Positions 1-8,601 are shown, counted from the stretch's first letter. The stretch: DNA of 64,000 nt from Chitinophaga cymbidii (GCF_007992715.1 NZ_BKAU01000009.1:62001-126000); one strand, 5' to 3'. A program made the numbers and translations. The notes: generated by a model from the letters alone, not told the origin.

Positions 1-1
1 G

Positions 2-343
2 CAGGAGAAAGCTGCGGGCAGCAGCAACGCAACGCCAGATTATATCTTCGTCAAAAGCGGTTACGAGCAGCACAAGGTGAAGCTGGAAGAAGTGCTGTAC
101 CTGGAAAGCGCGGGCAATTACGTGAATTTTATGCTGGAAGACAGAAAAGTGCTCTCCCGGCTCTCCATGCAGGAAGCGCTGGCATTGCTGCCGGATGCCC
201 GCTTCACCCGCGTGCACCGTTCCTACATCGTTGCCAATGATAAAGTAGACCGCATAGACCGGACCTGCCTGTATATCCGCCAGGCCATCATCCCTGTAGG
301 CGCCGCGTTCGGAGAAGCCGTTACCCGCATCGGGGGAAAATAA
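2..343 (+). CDS. LytTR-family response regulator, C-terminal part (5' end outside window)
   Basis: The reading frame is open from the first bases and ends at TAA 341-343, so 113 residues are visible and the start lies upstream. They form a LytTR DNA-binding domain: a strand reading YIFVKSG, then LYLESAGNYV, a SMQEAL helix, and the typical end RVHRSYIVA followed by a short strand and GEAV. In this family an N-terminal CheY-like receiver phosphorylated by a LytS/YpdA-type membrane kinase controls the LytTR domain, which binds direct repeats in promoters. The receiver and any kinase would lie to the left, so the target is unknown. The family call is strong; whether a receiver domain is present is inferred. 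Confidence 0.88.
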   Translation, partial: QEKAAGSSNATPDYIFVKSGYEQHKVKLEEVLYLESAGNYVNFMLEDRKVLSRLSMQEALALLPDARFTRVHRSYIVANDKVDRIDRTCLYIRQAIIPVGAAFGEAVTRIGGK

Positions 344-502
344 CAGGTGCCGCAAAGATGCAGCACCCGCTTCCTGTATGTGTATTCGGTTACACTATGT
401 ATCACAAAAGTATATTAAAATAAACAACAAATTAAAAATATATTAATGTGTTTAGCGTAATTCCCTGAATGGCCTATCTTTACATCCATCTAAACCAGAC
501 GT

Positions 503-979
503 ATGAAGAAGATATATTCCCTGTTGCTGGCCGGTTTATGTGTGGCAACGGCAGCTACGGCGCAAACTGCGATCGCCCCCGCCAAACCCGGCGTAACCTA
601 CGGCAAAGCCATCACGCCGGAGGAAGCCATCCCCATGAACGAACTCCATCAGAAACTGACAAACACCACGGCATATACCGGCAAGATCGAAGGAAAAGTA
701 GTGGAAGTCTGCAAGAAGAAAGGCTGCTTCATGAAGCTGGAAAGGGCTTCCGGCGAGCCGGTGATGGTGAAGTTCACAGACTATGCGTTCTTTATGCCGC
801 AGGACATTGTAGGTAAAACAGTGGTGGTGGAAGGTAATGCGAAAGTAAATGAAACCTCCGTGGAGCGTCTGCGCCACTATGCGGAAGACGCCGGCAAAAG
901 CAAGGAAGAAATTGCGAAGATCACCGCTCCGAAAAAGGATATCGTGATCGTGGCGGATGGTGTGGTAGTAGTACGGTAA
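503..979 (+). CDS. DUF4920 domain-containing secreted protein
   Basis: This 158-residue protein starts with a classical signal peptide (MKKIYSLLLAGLCVATAATAQ, about 21 residues), so it is exported. The mature part has the features I associate with DUF4920: YGKAITPEEAIPM near the start, VVEVCKKKGCFMKLE in the middle with two cysteines separated by KKG, then VKFTDYAFFMP and GKTVVVEG. The predicted fold is a small OB-like beta barrel, and the conserved CxxxGC pair could bind a metal or form a disulfide. The function of the family is not established. The ATG at 503 is preceded by TATCTTTA at 475-482, a near match to the phylum -7 box. It is a single gene. Confidence 0.85.
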   Translation: MKKIYSLLLAGLCVATAATAQTAIAPAKPGVTYGKAITPEEAIPMNELHQKLTNTTAYTGKIEGKVVEVCKKKGCFMKLERASGEPVMVKFTDYAFFMPQDIVGKTVVVEGNAKVNETSVERLRHYAEDAGKSKEEIAKITAPKKDIVIVADGVVVVR

Positions 980-1026
980 CAGCTGTAGATATAAAAAAAA
1001 GATAACACTAATTGGTTATTTTGCCC

Positions 1027-1164
1027 TATATTTAGGACATCTTAGCGATGCCTGCAGCAACGCCTATCTCCCTGGATACACGCCTATCAAATTATTCCGA
1101 TATAAACGCATTGTCCTCGAAAACCCTCAGGAGTAGCAGGAAAGTGAGTTAAAAAGGATAATAT
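1027..1164 (+). other. Possible small transcript between DUF4920 gene and terminator
   Basis: The 185 bases between the DUF4920 stop and the terminator at 1165 hold TATATTTA (1027-1034, a -7-like box without a convincing -33 box) and then a 34-codon ORF (ATG 1048, TAA 1150-1152). Within it a 9-base direct repeat, ACGCCTATC, recurs 20 bases apart (about 1060 and 1080). The ends CCTGC (1051-1055) and GCAGG (1136-1140) can pair. It could be a small RNA, a very small protein gene, or only the 3' untranslated region of the upstream gene. I do not recognise it. Confidence 0.25.
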
Positions 1165-1192
1165 CCGCAGCGTGTTACGCTGCGGTTTTTTT
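1165..1192 (+). terminator. Rho-independent terminator
   Basis: A perfect 9-bp stem (CCGCAGCGT with ACGCTGCGG) closes a 3-base loop and is followed by seven T residues. It ends the + strand transcript of the DUF4920 gene and/or the small unit before it. There is no T run on the opposite strand. Confidence 0.85.
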
Positions 1193-1193
1193 A

Positions 1194-1577
1194 TCAGGCA
1201 GATATCTGTTCTCCAAACTGAAGAAGATACCCGTTGTTATCGTAGATGCCGAATTCGCGCATCCCGTAATCAAAATTCTGGATCGGAAAACATACTTCCG
1301 CCTTGTCCTTTACTTTTTCCCACAGCTCGTCGATGCCGTCCATATGAATATAGATGGCGCCGGTGAATACAGGTTCATCAAACGGACCGGGGCTGTTGAA
1401 AGGAAATTTCGATTGTGGATGTACCAGTTGCATGTTCACGCTGTCTTTATTGATGGATGCGAACTTCCAGTCCTCGTCCATTGTTTTGCAGGTAAAGTCC
1501 AGCACGGACACATAAAAATCTACGGTTTCCTGTAATGAAGGTGTTGTTAACGTGGGGATGGGTGCCAGCAGTTTCAT
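1194..1577 (-). CDS. VOC (glyoxalase/bleomycin resistance-like) family protein
   Basis: This 127-residue protein has the vicinal-oxygen-chelate layout: PIPTLTTPSLQETVDFYVSVLDF at the start, where the strand leads into the first helix, a middle segment with MQLVHP, and a closing strand FGIYDNNGYLLQFGE whose glutamate is the usual metal-ligand position. Only one beta-alpha-beta-beta-beta pair is present, as in small dimeric members. Members isomerise, open or sequester small molecules; the substrate cannot be read here. ATG 1577 is preferred to the in-frame TTG two codons upstream. It is a single gene reading towards the terminator at 1165-1192. Confidence 0.8.
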   Translation of the reverse strand: MKLLAPIPTLTTPSLQETVDFYVSVLDFTCKTMDEDWKFASINKDSVNMQLVHPQSKFPFNSPGPFDEPVFTGAIYIHMDGIDELWEKVKDKAEVCFPIQNFDYGMREFGIYDNNGYLLQFGEQISA

Positions 1578-1702
1578 ACGCAATCATGTTGGGTTCGGTG
1601 AATAACAGTTGTATTTAGACTCTCGTATCTAAATATACCGAAATAATTTTCTTCCTCAAGGTTGTTCCCGTATTAAATTTTCTCCTTCCCTTATATTTGC
1701 GC

Positions 1703-3859
1703 ATGGACAAGTCATTGTTAACTCTTTTAAAACATCATTTCGGATACACGCAATTCCGGCATAACCAGCAGGCGATCATTGAAAACGTGCTGCAGGGAAA
1801 GGATACCATGGTTTTAATGCCCACCGGCGGCGGTAAATCCATTTGCTACCAGCTGCCCGCCCTGGTATTTGAAGGGGTAACGGTGGTGGTGTCGCCGCTT
1901 ATTGCGCTGATGAAAGACCAGGTGGACGCGCTTCGCCAGAACGGCATTCCCGCCGCCTACCTGAATTCCACTTTATCCATGGCTGAGCAGCAGTCCGTTT
2001 TGCAAATGCTCCGCAACGGGGAGCTGAAGCTGCTCTATATGGCGCCGGAGAGGCTGATCGGCGAGGGGAATTTCATGCCTTTCCTGTCGGCACTCAACGT
2101 TTCGCTGTTCGCGATCGATGAAGCGCACTGTATCAGCCACTGGGGGCACGACTTCCGCCAGGAATACCTGTCACTCGGGCAGCTGAAGGACAAATTTCCG
2201 CATACCCCCGTCATCGCGCTCACCGCCACAGCGGACGGCGTCACGAAGCAGGACATCATCGAAAAGCTGCGGCTGCGCGATTATACGGTCTACGAAAACT
2301 CGTTCAACCGTCCCAATATCTATTACGGCATCCGCCCCAAGCGGAACCACTACGATCAGCTGATCTCCTACCTAGAAGAACACCGGGAAGACAGTGGCAT
2401 TATCTATTGCCTTTCCCGCGCATCCACGGAATCCCTCGCGGAAGACCTGAAGGCGGAAGGTTTTTCCGCGGAAGCGTACCATGCGGGGCTGGAACGGAAC
2501 ATCCGCGAAGAGCGGCAGGAAAAGTTCCTGCGCGACGAAGTGCGGGTGATGGTGGCGACCATCGCTTTCGGCATGGGCATCAACAAAAGCAATGTGCGGT
2601 TTGTGGTGCATGTGGACCTGCCCAAGAACATCGAAGGATATTACCAGGAAACCGGCCGTGCCGGCCGGGACGGCCTTCCAAGTGAAGCCATCCTGTTTTA
2701 CAGCGTGGGCGACGTGTTCAAGATGAAACGTTTCGCCAGCGTGGAAGGCAATGAAGCGCAAAGCGCCATCATGCTGAAAAAGCTGGAGCAGATGGCGGGC
2801 CTCTGCGAGGCGCCGCAATGCCGCCGCCAGTACCTCCTGCAATATTTCGGGGAAACGTCGCCGGACCATTGCGGCAACTGCGACGTGTGCCTGGGCAAAT
2901 ACGAGCGCAGCGACGGCACCATTGTGGCGCAGAAGCTGCTGAGCGCGGTATACCGCGTGGAAGAACGCTTCGGGCTGAATTACGTGGTAGACCTGCTGCG
3001 GGGCAGCAGCACCGTGCGGGAATCCCACAAGCAACTGAAAACGTTCGGCGTGGGAAAAGACATCAGCAAGGAGCAATGGAAACAATACGGCCGCGAGCTG
3101 ATCCAGCTGGGCTACCTGAAGCAGTCTGACGGCGAATACCCCGTGCTGCGGCTGACGGATACCAGCTGGGGCGTACTGAAAGGGGAAGAGACGGTAATGC
3201 TCACCGCGCCGTCGAAAGAGCAGCCGGCAGCAGCGCCCACGAAACAGTCGGTGGAGATCGCGCATCCCGCGCTGTTCCAGGAGCTGAAGCAGCTTCGCCG
3301 CCAGCTGGCGGACCGGGAAAATGTGCCGCCGTACATCGTGTTCTCCGACGCCACCCTGGTGGAGCTGGTAGCTTACCTGCCGCTGACCACCAGCGACCTG
3401 TCCCGCATCTCCGGTTTCGGGGATGTGAAGCTCGCCAAATACGGCGATGCGTTCCTGGACGCGGTGCAATCTTACTGCATCCGCCAGCGCATCGGCACGC
3501 AGATGCACCTGAAAAGCCCGCGGCAGAAGCCGCGCCGCGCCAAGTCCGAAGCTGGCGGCAGCCAGCGGCAGAGCCTGCAGCTTTTCCTGAACGGGCATGC
3601 CGTGGAAGAGATCGCCGCGCAGCGCAACCTTGCCGTAAGCACGGTGGAAAGCCACCTCACGGAGTTCGTGCGGAAAGGGGAGCTGGACGTGCGCGACCTG
3701 GTGCCGGACGAAAACAAGTTCCGCAACATCCTCCGCGCCGTGGAAGAGGGCGGCGCCTACGCCACCGGCGCCGTGAAAGAAAAGCTCGGGGACCAGTATA
3801 CCTACGGGGAAGTGCGCGCGGTGATGAACTATTACTTCTGGCTGCAGGAGCAATCGTAA
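1703..3859 (+). CDS. recQ: ATP-dependent DNA helicase RecQ
   Basis: This is a 718-residue 3'-to-5' DNA helicase used in recombination and fork repair. Visible in order are motif 0 (FGYTQFRHNQQ), Walker A TGGGKS at 41-46, Walker B DEAH at 139-142, and motif VI QETGRAGRDG. A four-cysteine zinc module follows (CRRQYLLQYFGE, then CGNCDVC). The winged-helix RQC domain is next, then an HRDC domain (PPYIVFSDATLVEL) and a C-terminal helix-turn-helix (AVEEIAAQRNLAVSTVESHL). The HRDC plus extra HTH is the long RecQ form common in Bacteroidota. ATG 1703 sits only 3 bases after TATATTTG (1692-1699), a -7-like box, so the mRNA leader may be very short or another promoter may be used. Confidence 0.97.
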   Translation: MDKSLLTLLKHHFGYTQFRHNQQAIIENVLQGKDTMVLMPTGGGKSICYQLPALVFEGVTVVVSPLIALMKDQVDALRQNGIPAAYLNSTLSMAEQQSVLQMLRNGELKLLYMAPERLIGEGNFMPFLSALNVSLFAIDEAHCISHWGHDFRQEYLSLGQLKDKFPHTPVIALTATADGVTKQDIIEKLRLRDYTVYENSFNRPNIYYGIRPKRNHYDQLISYLEEHREDSGIIYCLSRASTESLAEDLKAEGFSAEAYHAGLERNIREERQEKFLRDEVRVMVATIAFGMGINKSNVRFVVHVDLPKNIEGYYQETGRAGRDGLPSEAILFYSVGDVFKMKRFASVEGNEAQSAIMLKKLEQMAGLCEAPQCRRQYLLQYFGETSPDHCGNCDVCLGKYERSDGTIVAQKLLSAVYRVEERFGLNYVVDLLRGSSTVRESHKQLKTFGVGKDISKEQWKQYGRELIQLGYLKQSDGEYPVLRLTDTSWGVLKGEETVMLTAPSKEQPAAAPTKQSVEIAHPALFQELKQLRRQLADRENVPPYIVFSDATLVELVAYLPLTTSDLSRISGFGDVKLAKYGDAFLDAVQSYCIRQRIGTQMHLKSPRQKPRRAKSEAGGSQRQSLQLFLNGHAVEEIAAQRNLAVSTVESHLTEFVRKGELDVRDLVPDENKFRNILRAVEEGGAYATGAVKEKLGDQYTYGEVRAVMNYYFWLQEQS

Positions 3860-3879
3860 TACCACTTCGTGAAAAAAAA

Positions 3880-3908
3880 GCGCCGCCTCCGACGCGGCAG
3901 TCTTTTTT
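3880..3908 (+). terminator. Weak terminator after recQ
   Basis: A short GC stem (GCCGC 3882-3886 with GCGGC 3894-3898) and a 7-base loop are followed by AG and a T-rich run (TCTTTTTTATTTT). The stem is only 5 bp, so it may be inefficient. Confidence 0.45.
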
Positions 3909-4021
3909 ATTTTCATCTTGTTTCTTTTTTTCCTTAATTTGTTATGTACTTTCCACGTTATTTAAATTAAATCGTGTACGCATTTCTGTTAGAATTCATT
4001 ACCCAATTCAAATTTTAAACA

Positions 4022-5050
4022 ATGTCATCATCCACGAACCGCAGGAACTTTTTACGCCAGATCGGCCTCTTTACCGCCGGCGTAAGCCTGGGCCCTGCTT
4101 TCTTAACAGCCTGTAACAACGCAGGCACCACTTCCGGCGCAGATTCTGCCAACGCAGATTCAACAGGCATTGCCGATGTGCCGAAGGAATTGTTCTTCAA
4201 GATCTCGCTCGCGGAATGGTCTTTTCACGCCGCATTGTTCGCGGGGAAAATGACCAACCTGGACTTCCCGGCCAAAGCAAAGAACGATTTCGGCATTACA
4301 GGCGTGGAATACGTGAACCAGTTCTTTATGGACAAGGCGAAAGACAAAGCATATCTTGCCGACCTGAAGAAACGTGCGGACGACCTCGGCGTTACCAATG
4401 TACTCATCATGTGCGACGGCGAAGGCGAACTCGGCGACCTGGACCCGAAGCTGCGCACCAAAGCGGTAGAGAACCACTACAAATGGGTGGAAGCCGCGCA
4501 GTTCCTGGGCTGCCACTCTATCCGCGTGAACGCGGCCGGTCACGGCAAGGCGGAAGAAGTGGCGAAAGCCGCGGCGGACGGCCTAGGCAGGCTGACGGAC
4601 TTTGCGAAGGACTTCAACATCGGCGTGATCGTAGAGAACCACGGCGGATTTTCCTCCAATGGCGAATGGCTGAGCGGTGTGATGAAAAGCGTGAACAAAC
4701 CGGGCTGCGGCACGCTGCCGGACTTCGGGAACTTCTGCATCAACCGCAGCAAGCCGGAGAACGACACCCCCGAAGCATGGGCCAAGACCACCTGCCTGGA
4801 GGAATACGACCGGTACAAAGGCGTGGAGCTGCTGATGCCTTTTGCCAAAGGCGTAAGCGCCAAAACGCATAACTTTGACGAGCAGGGCAACGAAACCGAA
4901 ACGGACTACCTGAAGATGATGCAGATCGTGAAGAATGCCGGCTACAAAGGATATGTAGGCATCGAGTACGAAGGCTCCAAATTGTCTGAAGACGAAGGCG
5001 TACGCAAAACGCTGGAACTGCTTAAAAGAGTAGGCGCGCAAATCAGCTAA
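4022..5050 (+). CDS. Tat-exported lipoprotein of the sugar phosphate isomerase/epimerase (TIM barrel) family
   Basis: The N-terminus of this 342-residue protein has a twin-arginine motif (RRNFLRQ, residues 7-13), a hydrophobic stretch and a lipobox ending at Cys31 (LTAC). It should therefore be folded in the cytoplasm, exported by Tat and lipidated. The rest matches xylose-isomerase-like TIM barrels (AP endonuclease 2 / hydroxypyruvate isomerase-like): [12 protein letters not shown], then [21 protein letters not shown] and PDFGNFC. It ends with GYVGIEYEG, with acidic and histidine metal ligands in the usual strands. Secreted members are common in Bacteroidota and act on sugars or inositols; the substrate is unknown. 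A small gene follows after 11 bases, probably in one operon. Confidence 0.88.
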   Translation: MSSSTNRRNFLRQIGLFTAGVSLGPAFLTACNNAGTTSGADSANADSTGIADVPKELFFKISLAEWSFHAALFAGKMTNLDFPAKAKNDFGITGVEYVNQFFMDKAKDKAYLADLKKRADDLGVTNVLIMCDGEGELGDLDPKLRTKAVENHYKWVEAAQFLGCHSIRVNAAGHGKAEEVAKAAADGLGRLTDFAKDFNIGVIVENHGGFSSNGEWLSGVMKSVNKPGCGTLPDFGNFCINRSKPENDTPEAWAKTTCLEEYDRYKGVELLMPFAKGVSAKTHNFDEQGNETETDYLKMMQIVKNAGYKGYVGIEYEGSKLSEDEGVRKTLELLKRVGAQIS

Positions 5051-5061
5051 CACAACATCAT

Positions 5062-5397
5062 ATGGAAAACACTCCCGATGGAATGACCACACTGTCCGGC
5101 GTGCTGGACGTGCTGAAACAAAGAGGCTACGACCATGAATTCCGGCTGACCGAAGATGGCAAGCTGCAATATCTGGGCGACGACCGCATCTTTGAACCGA
5201 AAGATTTCAGGATCATCCGCACCTACCGCTTTGAAGGTGAATCCAATCCTTCAGATGCCGCCGTGCTGTATCTCCTGGAAAACCAGGACGGTTTTATCGG
5301 TCATATCATCAACGCATATGGCGCGTACGATGATTATGAGGGAGATGTTTTCGAGGAGTTCATAAGACAGCTGCCCGTTGAAGAACGGGACATCTGA
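5062..5397 (+). CDS. Small conserved protein (type often mislabelled phosphoribosylpyrophosphate synthetase)
   Basis: This 111-residue acidic protein has no signal peptide. It resembles a Bacteroidota family of roughly 100 residues whose members carry a basic/acidic first half (LKQRGYDHEFRLTEDG), a RTYRFEGESNPSD segment and GHIINAYGAYDDYE near the end. Databases often call such proteins phosphoribosylpyrophosphate synthetase, but it is far too short for that enzyme and shows no PRPP-binding loop. The function is unknown. It lies 11 bases after the TIM-barrel lipoprotein gene and before a strong terminator, so it probably shares that transcript. Confidence 0.75.
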   Translation: MENTPDGMTTLSGVLDVLKQRGYDHEFRLTEDGKLQYLGDDRIFEPKDFRIIRTYRFEGESNPSDAAVLYLLENQDGFIGHIINAYGAYDDYEGDVFEEFIRQLPVEERDI

Positions 5398-5401
5398 CAA
5401 C

Positions 5402-5439
5402 AAAAAAAGCCGGCTACGCTCTACGCAGCCGGCTTTTTT
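5402..5439. terminator. Bidirectional terminator
   Basis: The self-complementary arms AGCCGGCT at 5408-5415 and 5427-5434 are flanked by an A run on the left and a T run on the right, so the hairpin can terminate in both directions. It separates the + strand gene ending at 5397 from the - strand FecR-like gene ending at 5455. Confidence 0.9.
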
Positions 5440-5454
5440 AATCAGTTATAAGGA

Positions 5455-6291
5455 TCAGAACCGGATCACTACCTTATCCCGCTTGATGCGGTAGGAAAAC
5501 CCCACGCTGTCTCCCAGCACCGCCAGCAAGCCCTGCAGGGAACCGTTACGGAACTCGCCGGAGATACCTTCCGGCAGTTTGCCGCTGCTGCCGCGGAACT
5601 CCATTTCCACCCCGAACCAGTCTTCTATCTGCCGGAAGGCAGCCTGCACCGGGGTATTGTGGAACACCAGCTTTCCGTCCAGGCAATCCTGCTGCTCCGC
5701 CAGCGTAAAGGTTTCTTTTTCCATCAGGTCGATGTCTTTATTGGCCAGGATCATTTCGCCGGAGGCGAGATGTTCGGTGGCGTTATCCGTGGAGGAGTAA
5801 TAGGATTTGGAAACGTCGGCTTTGCCGCTGAGCACATACAGGGTGGCGCCGGACTGGCATTCCAGGGAGCGGATGCGGAACATGCTGCCGGAAGTATGTG
5901 TCTTTAATTTGTCAGTTTTTACCACGAACTCGCGGGGCTCCTGCCTATGTACATTAAAGAACGCTTCCCCGTCCAGGATCACCTCCCGGCTGCTGTGCGG
6001 GAAGCCCGTGGGGATGTAAAGGGTGGAGCGGGAGTTCAGTAAGGCCAGCGTGCTGTCCGGCAGCGTTACCAGCTTGCGTTCGCCATAGGCGCACTGGTAG
6101 GTGGTGTAACGATGGCCGGAAGCCAGGATGGACGAGCGGGTATGGTGACGCCCGGCCACGTAATAAGAAATGCCGGAAGCGATCAGTATCAGCACAATGA
6201 TCGTCAGCGCCACCGGTTGCCAGTTGCGTCGTTTTTTCATATACAGTGGAAAGCGCCGGCGGCGGCTGAATTGCGGTTGTCTTGCACTCAT
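5455..6291 (-). CDS. FecR-like membrane protein lacking an anti-sigma domain
   Basis: This 278-residue protein has a basic N-terminus (RRRRFPLYMKKRR), one membrane helix (about 26-45), and a periplasmic FecR domain with TLPDSTLALLNSRSTLYIP, VILDGEAFFNV and EFVVKTDKLKTHTSGSMFRI. A C-terminal DUF4974-type domain begins near residue 205 (LVFHNTPVQAAFRQIEDWFGVEM). In classical FecR proteins about 80-90 cytoplasmic residues before the membrane bind an ECF sigma factor. Here only about 25 residues are present, so sigma binding looks impossible. No sigma factor or TonB receptor gene is adjacent. Met18 is an alternative start and would shorten the cytoplasmic part further. The role is unknown. Confidence 0.82.
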   Translation of the reverse strand: MSARQPQFSRRRRFPLYMKKRRNWQPVALTIIVLILIASGISYYVAGRHHTRSSILASGHRYTTYQCAYGERKLVTLPDSTLALLNSRSTLYIPTGFPHSSREVILDGEAFFNVHRQEPREFVVKTDKLKTHTSGSMFRIRSLECQSGATLYVLSGKADVSKSYYSSTDNATEHLASGEMILANKDIDLMEKETFTLAEQQDCLDGKLVFHNTPVQAAFRQIEDWFGVEMEFRGSSGKLPEGISGEFRNGSLQGLLAVLGDSVGFSYRIKRDKVVIRF

Positions 6292-6403
6292 TGTTTGGAG
6301 TAAAGAGATTTGTGTAACACTGTCTGGCGATAAATATAATAAAAATTATTCCGCAATGCATGCTAATTGCATGTCAGAAAACTATCATGAGTGAACAGGC
6401 ATT

Positions 6404-6435
6404 TTTGTTAAACCAGTTCCGTCCCCTTAACTTTG
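6404..6435 (+). promoter_or_regulatory. Bacteroidota-type promoter of proline dehydrogenase
   Basis: TTTG (6404-6407), then 20 bases, then TAACTTTG (6428-6435) matches the phylum consensus TTTG-N19-21-TAnnTTTG exactly. The ATG at 6442 begins only 7 bases after the last G, where transcription is expected to start, so the mRNA may be leaderless. Confidence 0.7.
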
Positions 6436-6441
6436 CCGGGC

Positions 6442-7620
6442 ATGAAACAGCAGTTATCATTGTCGTTCGAGGATACAGCTATCGCTTTCGAGCACAAGTC
6501 CACCAAAGCATTAAAAAAAGCCAATTTTCTTTTCAGCAATATCGGTAAGCCCTGGCTGGTGAAGCTCGGCGCTTTTGTTACGCCGCTCGCCTTTAAACTG
6601 CATCTGCCCATCAAAGGACTGATCCGGTCTACCATTTTTGACCAGTTCTGCGGCGGGGAAACGCTGGAGGAAGCGGTGCATGCCGCGGAAGAGCTTGGCA
6701 AATTCGGGGTGGGCGTGGCGCTGGACTATGGCGTGGAAGCGGTGGAAGGGGAGGAGAATTACGACAATGCTGTACCGGAGTTTCTGCGCGCCATCCGCTT
6801 TGCAAGCGGCAAGCGGCACATTCCTTTCATCGCCGTTAAAGTAACCGGCTTTGCGCGCTTTGGCCTGCTGGAAAAGATCCATGCGGGAGAAACGCTGGAA
6901 CAGGAAGCGCAAAAAGAATTTGAAAGGGTAAAGGAACGCATCCGCACCATTTGTTCCGCCGCCGCGGAGGGAAAAGTGGGCGTGCTGATAGATGCGGAGG
7001 AATCCTGGGTGCAGCAGCCGGTGGACGATCTGGCTGATGAAATGATGGCGCTGTTTAATAAAGAAGAAGTGATCGTGTACAATACGTTCCAGCTATACCG
7101 CCACGACCGGCTGGCATACCTGCAAACGTCCTTCCGGAAAGCACAGCAAAAGGGCTACCTGTTAGGGGCAAAGCTGGTACGGGGCGCTTATATGGAAAAG
7201 GAGCGGAAACGCGCCGAAGAAGAATCCTATCCTTCCCCCATCCAACCCAATAAAGAGGCTACAGACAAGGATTACGACGAAGCGATCCGCTTCTGCATGG
7301 AGCGGCTGGACCACCTGGCGGTTTTCATCGGCACCCACAACGAGGACAGCTGCATGCTGGCGGCGGAGCTGCTGCATGAAAAGGGACTGCCGCACGATCA
7401 TCCCCGTGTGAGCTTCTCACAGCTCTACGGCATGAGCGATAACATCACGTTCAACCTGGCGCATGCCGGTTACCGTGTTTCCAAATATTTACCTTATGGT
7501 CCCGTGAAAGACGTGATGCCTTACCTGATCCGCCGCGCGCAGGAGAATACTTCCATTGCCGGCCAGATGGGGCGGGAGCTGGGCCTGATCCGTGAAGAAA
7601 TGAAGCGGAGGAAAGCCTGA
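6442..7620 (+). CDS. Proline dehydrogenase
   Basis: This 392-residue flavoenzyme oxidises L-proline to 1-pyrroline-5-carboxylate, passing electrons from FAD to the quinone pool. Diagnostic segments are FIAVKVTGFARFGLL, GVLIDAEESW, VYNTFQLYRHDRLAYL, and AKLVRGAYMEKER, where the Lys-Arg pair binds FAD and substrate. FIGTHNEDS and the C-terminal YGPVKDVMPYLIRRAQEN, with the RRxxEN substrate-binding signature, complete the set. It is the short monofunctional type without the P5C dehydrogenase half, which must be encoded elsewhere. I chose ATG 6442 because the upstream in-frame TTG (6433) lies inside the -7 box. It is a single gene closed by a terminator. Confidence 0.94.
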   Translation: MKQQLSLSFEDTAIAFEHKSTKALKKANFLFSNIGKPWLVKLGAFVTPLAFKLHLPIKGLIRSTIFDQFCGGETLEEAVHAAEELGKFGVGVALDYGVEAVEGEENYDNAVPEFLRAIRFASGKRHIPFIAVKVTGFARFGLLEKIHAGETLEQEAQKEFERVKERIRTICSAAAEGKVGVLIDAEESWVQQPVDDLADEMMALFNKEEVIVYNTFQLYRHDRLAYLQTSFRKAQQKGYLLGAKLVRGAYMEKERKRAEEESYPSPIQPNKEATDKDYDEAIRFCMERLDHLAVFIGTHNEDSCMLAAELLHEKGLPHDHPRVSFSQLYGMSDNITFNLAHAGYRVSKYLPYGPVKDVMPYLIRRAQENTSIAGQMGRELGLIREEMKRRKA

Positions 7621-7710
7621 CCTGTAACTTTTTCCCGAAAACGCCGTTTTACGGGAGAAGAATACAAGTCATTATATCCGGAACCATGTTAATCATTTGC
7701 AATGTCAAAA

Positions 7711-7740
7711 AGCCGTCTCAGGTATTGAGGCGGCTTTTTT
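7711..7740 (+). terminator. Terminator after proline dehydrogenase
   Basis: AGCCGTCTCA pairs with TGAGGCGGCT (10 bp with one G-T pair, 5-base loop) and is followed by TTTTTT. Confidence 0.88.
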
Positions 7741-7806
7741 CACCCGATATCCACATTCCTCCTTCCCCTCCGCGCTTTCCGCTTTTATTTGTTAATTTGC
7801 GGGGTC

Positions 7807-8601
7807 ATGCAACAATATCTTCAGTTACTACAACATATTCTCGATAACGGTAACGACAAAACGGACCGCACCGGCACCGGTACGCGCAGCTGTTTTGGTT
7901 ACCAGATGCGTTTTGACCTGCAGGAAGGTTTTCCGCTCGTCACCACCAAAAAGCTGCACGTAAAATCGATCATCTACGAACTGCTCTGGTTCCTCAACGG
8001 CGATACCAATGTAAAATACCTGCAGGAGCATGGCGTGAAAATATGGGATGAATGGGCCAGTGCGGAAGGCGACCTCGGCCCGGTGTACGGCAAGCAATGG
8101 CGCAGCTGGGAAGGCGCCAGTGGCAAGACTTTCGACCAGATCACCGATGTGGTGAACCAAATCAGAAAGAACCCCGATTCCCGCCGCCTGATCGTCAGCG
8201 CCTGGAACGTGGCGGACCTGGCGGACATGGCGCTGAGCCCCTGCCACTGCCTCTTCCAGTTTTATGTGGCGGACGGCAAATTAAGCTGCCAGCTTTACCA
8301 GCGCAGCGCGGACGTTTTTCTCGGCGTACCGTTCAACATCGCTTCCTATGCTTTGCTGACGCTGATGATCGCACAGGTATGCGATTTGCAGCCGGGCGAG
8401 TTCGTGCACAGCTTTGGCGACGTGCATTTGTATAACAACCACTTCGAGCAGGCGAAGCTGCAGCTGACAAGGACACCTTATCCCTTGCCGGTGATGAAGC
8501 TGAACCCCGCTGTGAAAGATATCTTCAGCTTCCGTTATGAGGACTTCACGCTGGAGCATTACGAATTTCATCCGCACATCAAAGCCCCCGTAGCTGTATG
8601 A
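7807..8601 (+). CDS. thyA: Thymidylate synthase
   Basis: At 264 residues this is the same length as E. coli ThyA. It methylates dUMP to dTMP using 5,10-methylenetetrahydrofolate and releases dihydrofolate. Visible are DRTGTGTRS (phosphate-binding loop), [10 protein letters not shown], the catalytic cysteine Cys146 in [30 protein letters not shown] (dUMP binding) and [12 protein letters not shown] 7807 matches the family start ([12 protein letters not shown]); the longer in-frame start at 7789 adds six residues with no family support. It overlaps folA by 4 bases (ATGA), so the dihydrofolate it makes is recycled by the translationally coupled neighbour. Confidence 0.97.
   Translation: MQQYLQLLQHILDNGNDKTDRTGTGTRSCFGYQMRFDLQEGFPLVTTKKLHVKSIIYELLWFLNGDTNVKYLQEHGVKIWDEWASAEGDLGPVYGKQWRSWEGASGKTFDQITDVVNQIRKNPDSRRLIVSAWNVADLADMALSPCHCLFQFYVADGKLSCQLYQRSADVFLGVPFNIASYALLTLMIAQVCDLQPGEFVHSFGDVHLYNNHFEQAKLQLTRTPYPLPVMKLNPAVKDIFSFRYEDFTLEHYEFHPHIKAPVAV

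Noticed and set aside
2372-3916. A 514-codon open frame antisense to recQ
   Set aside because: It lies entirely over recQ, is rich in Arg/His/Leu and has no recognisable domain or start context. It is a by-product of the GC-rich codon use of recQ.
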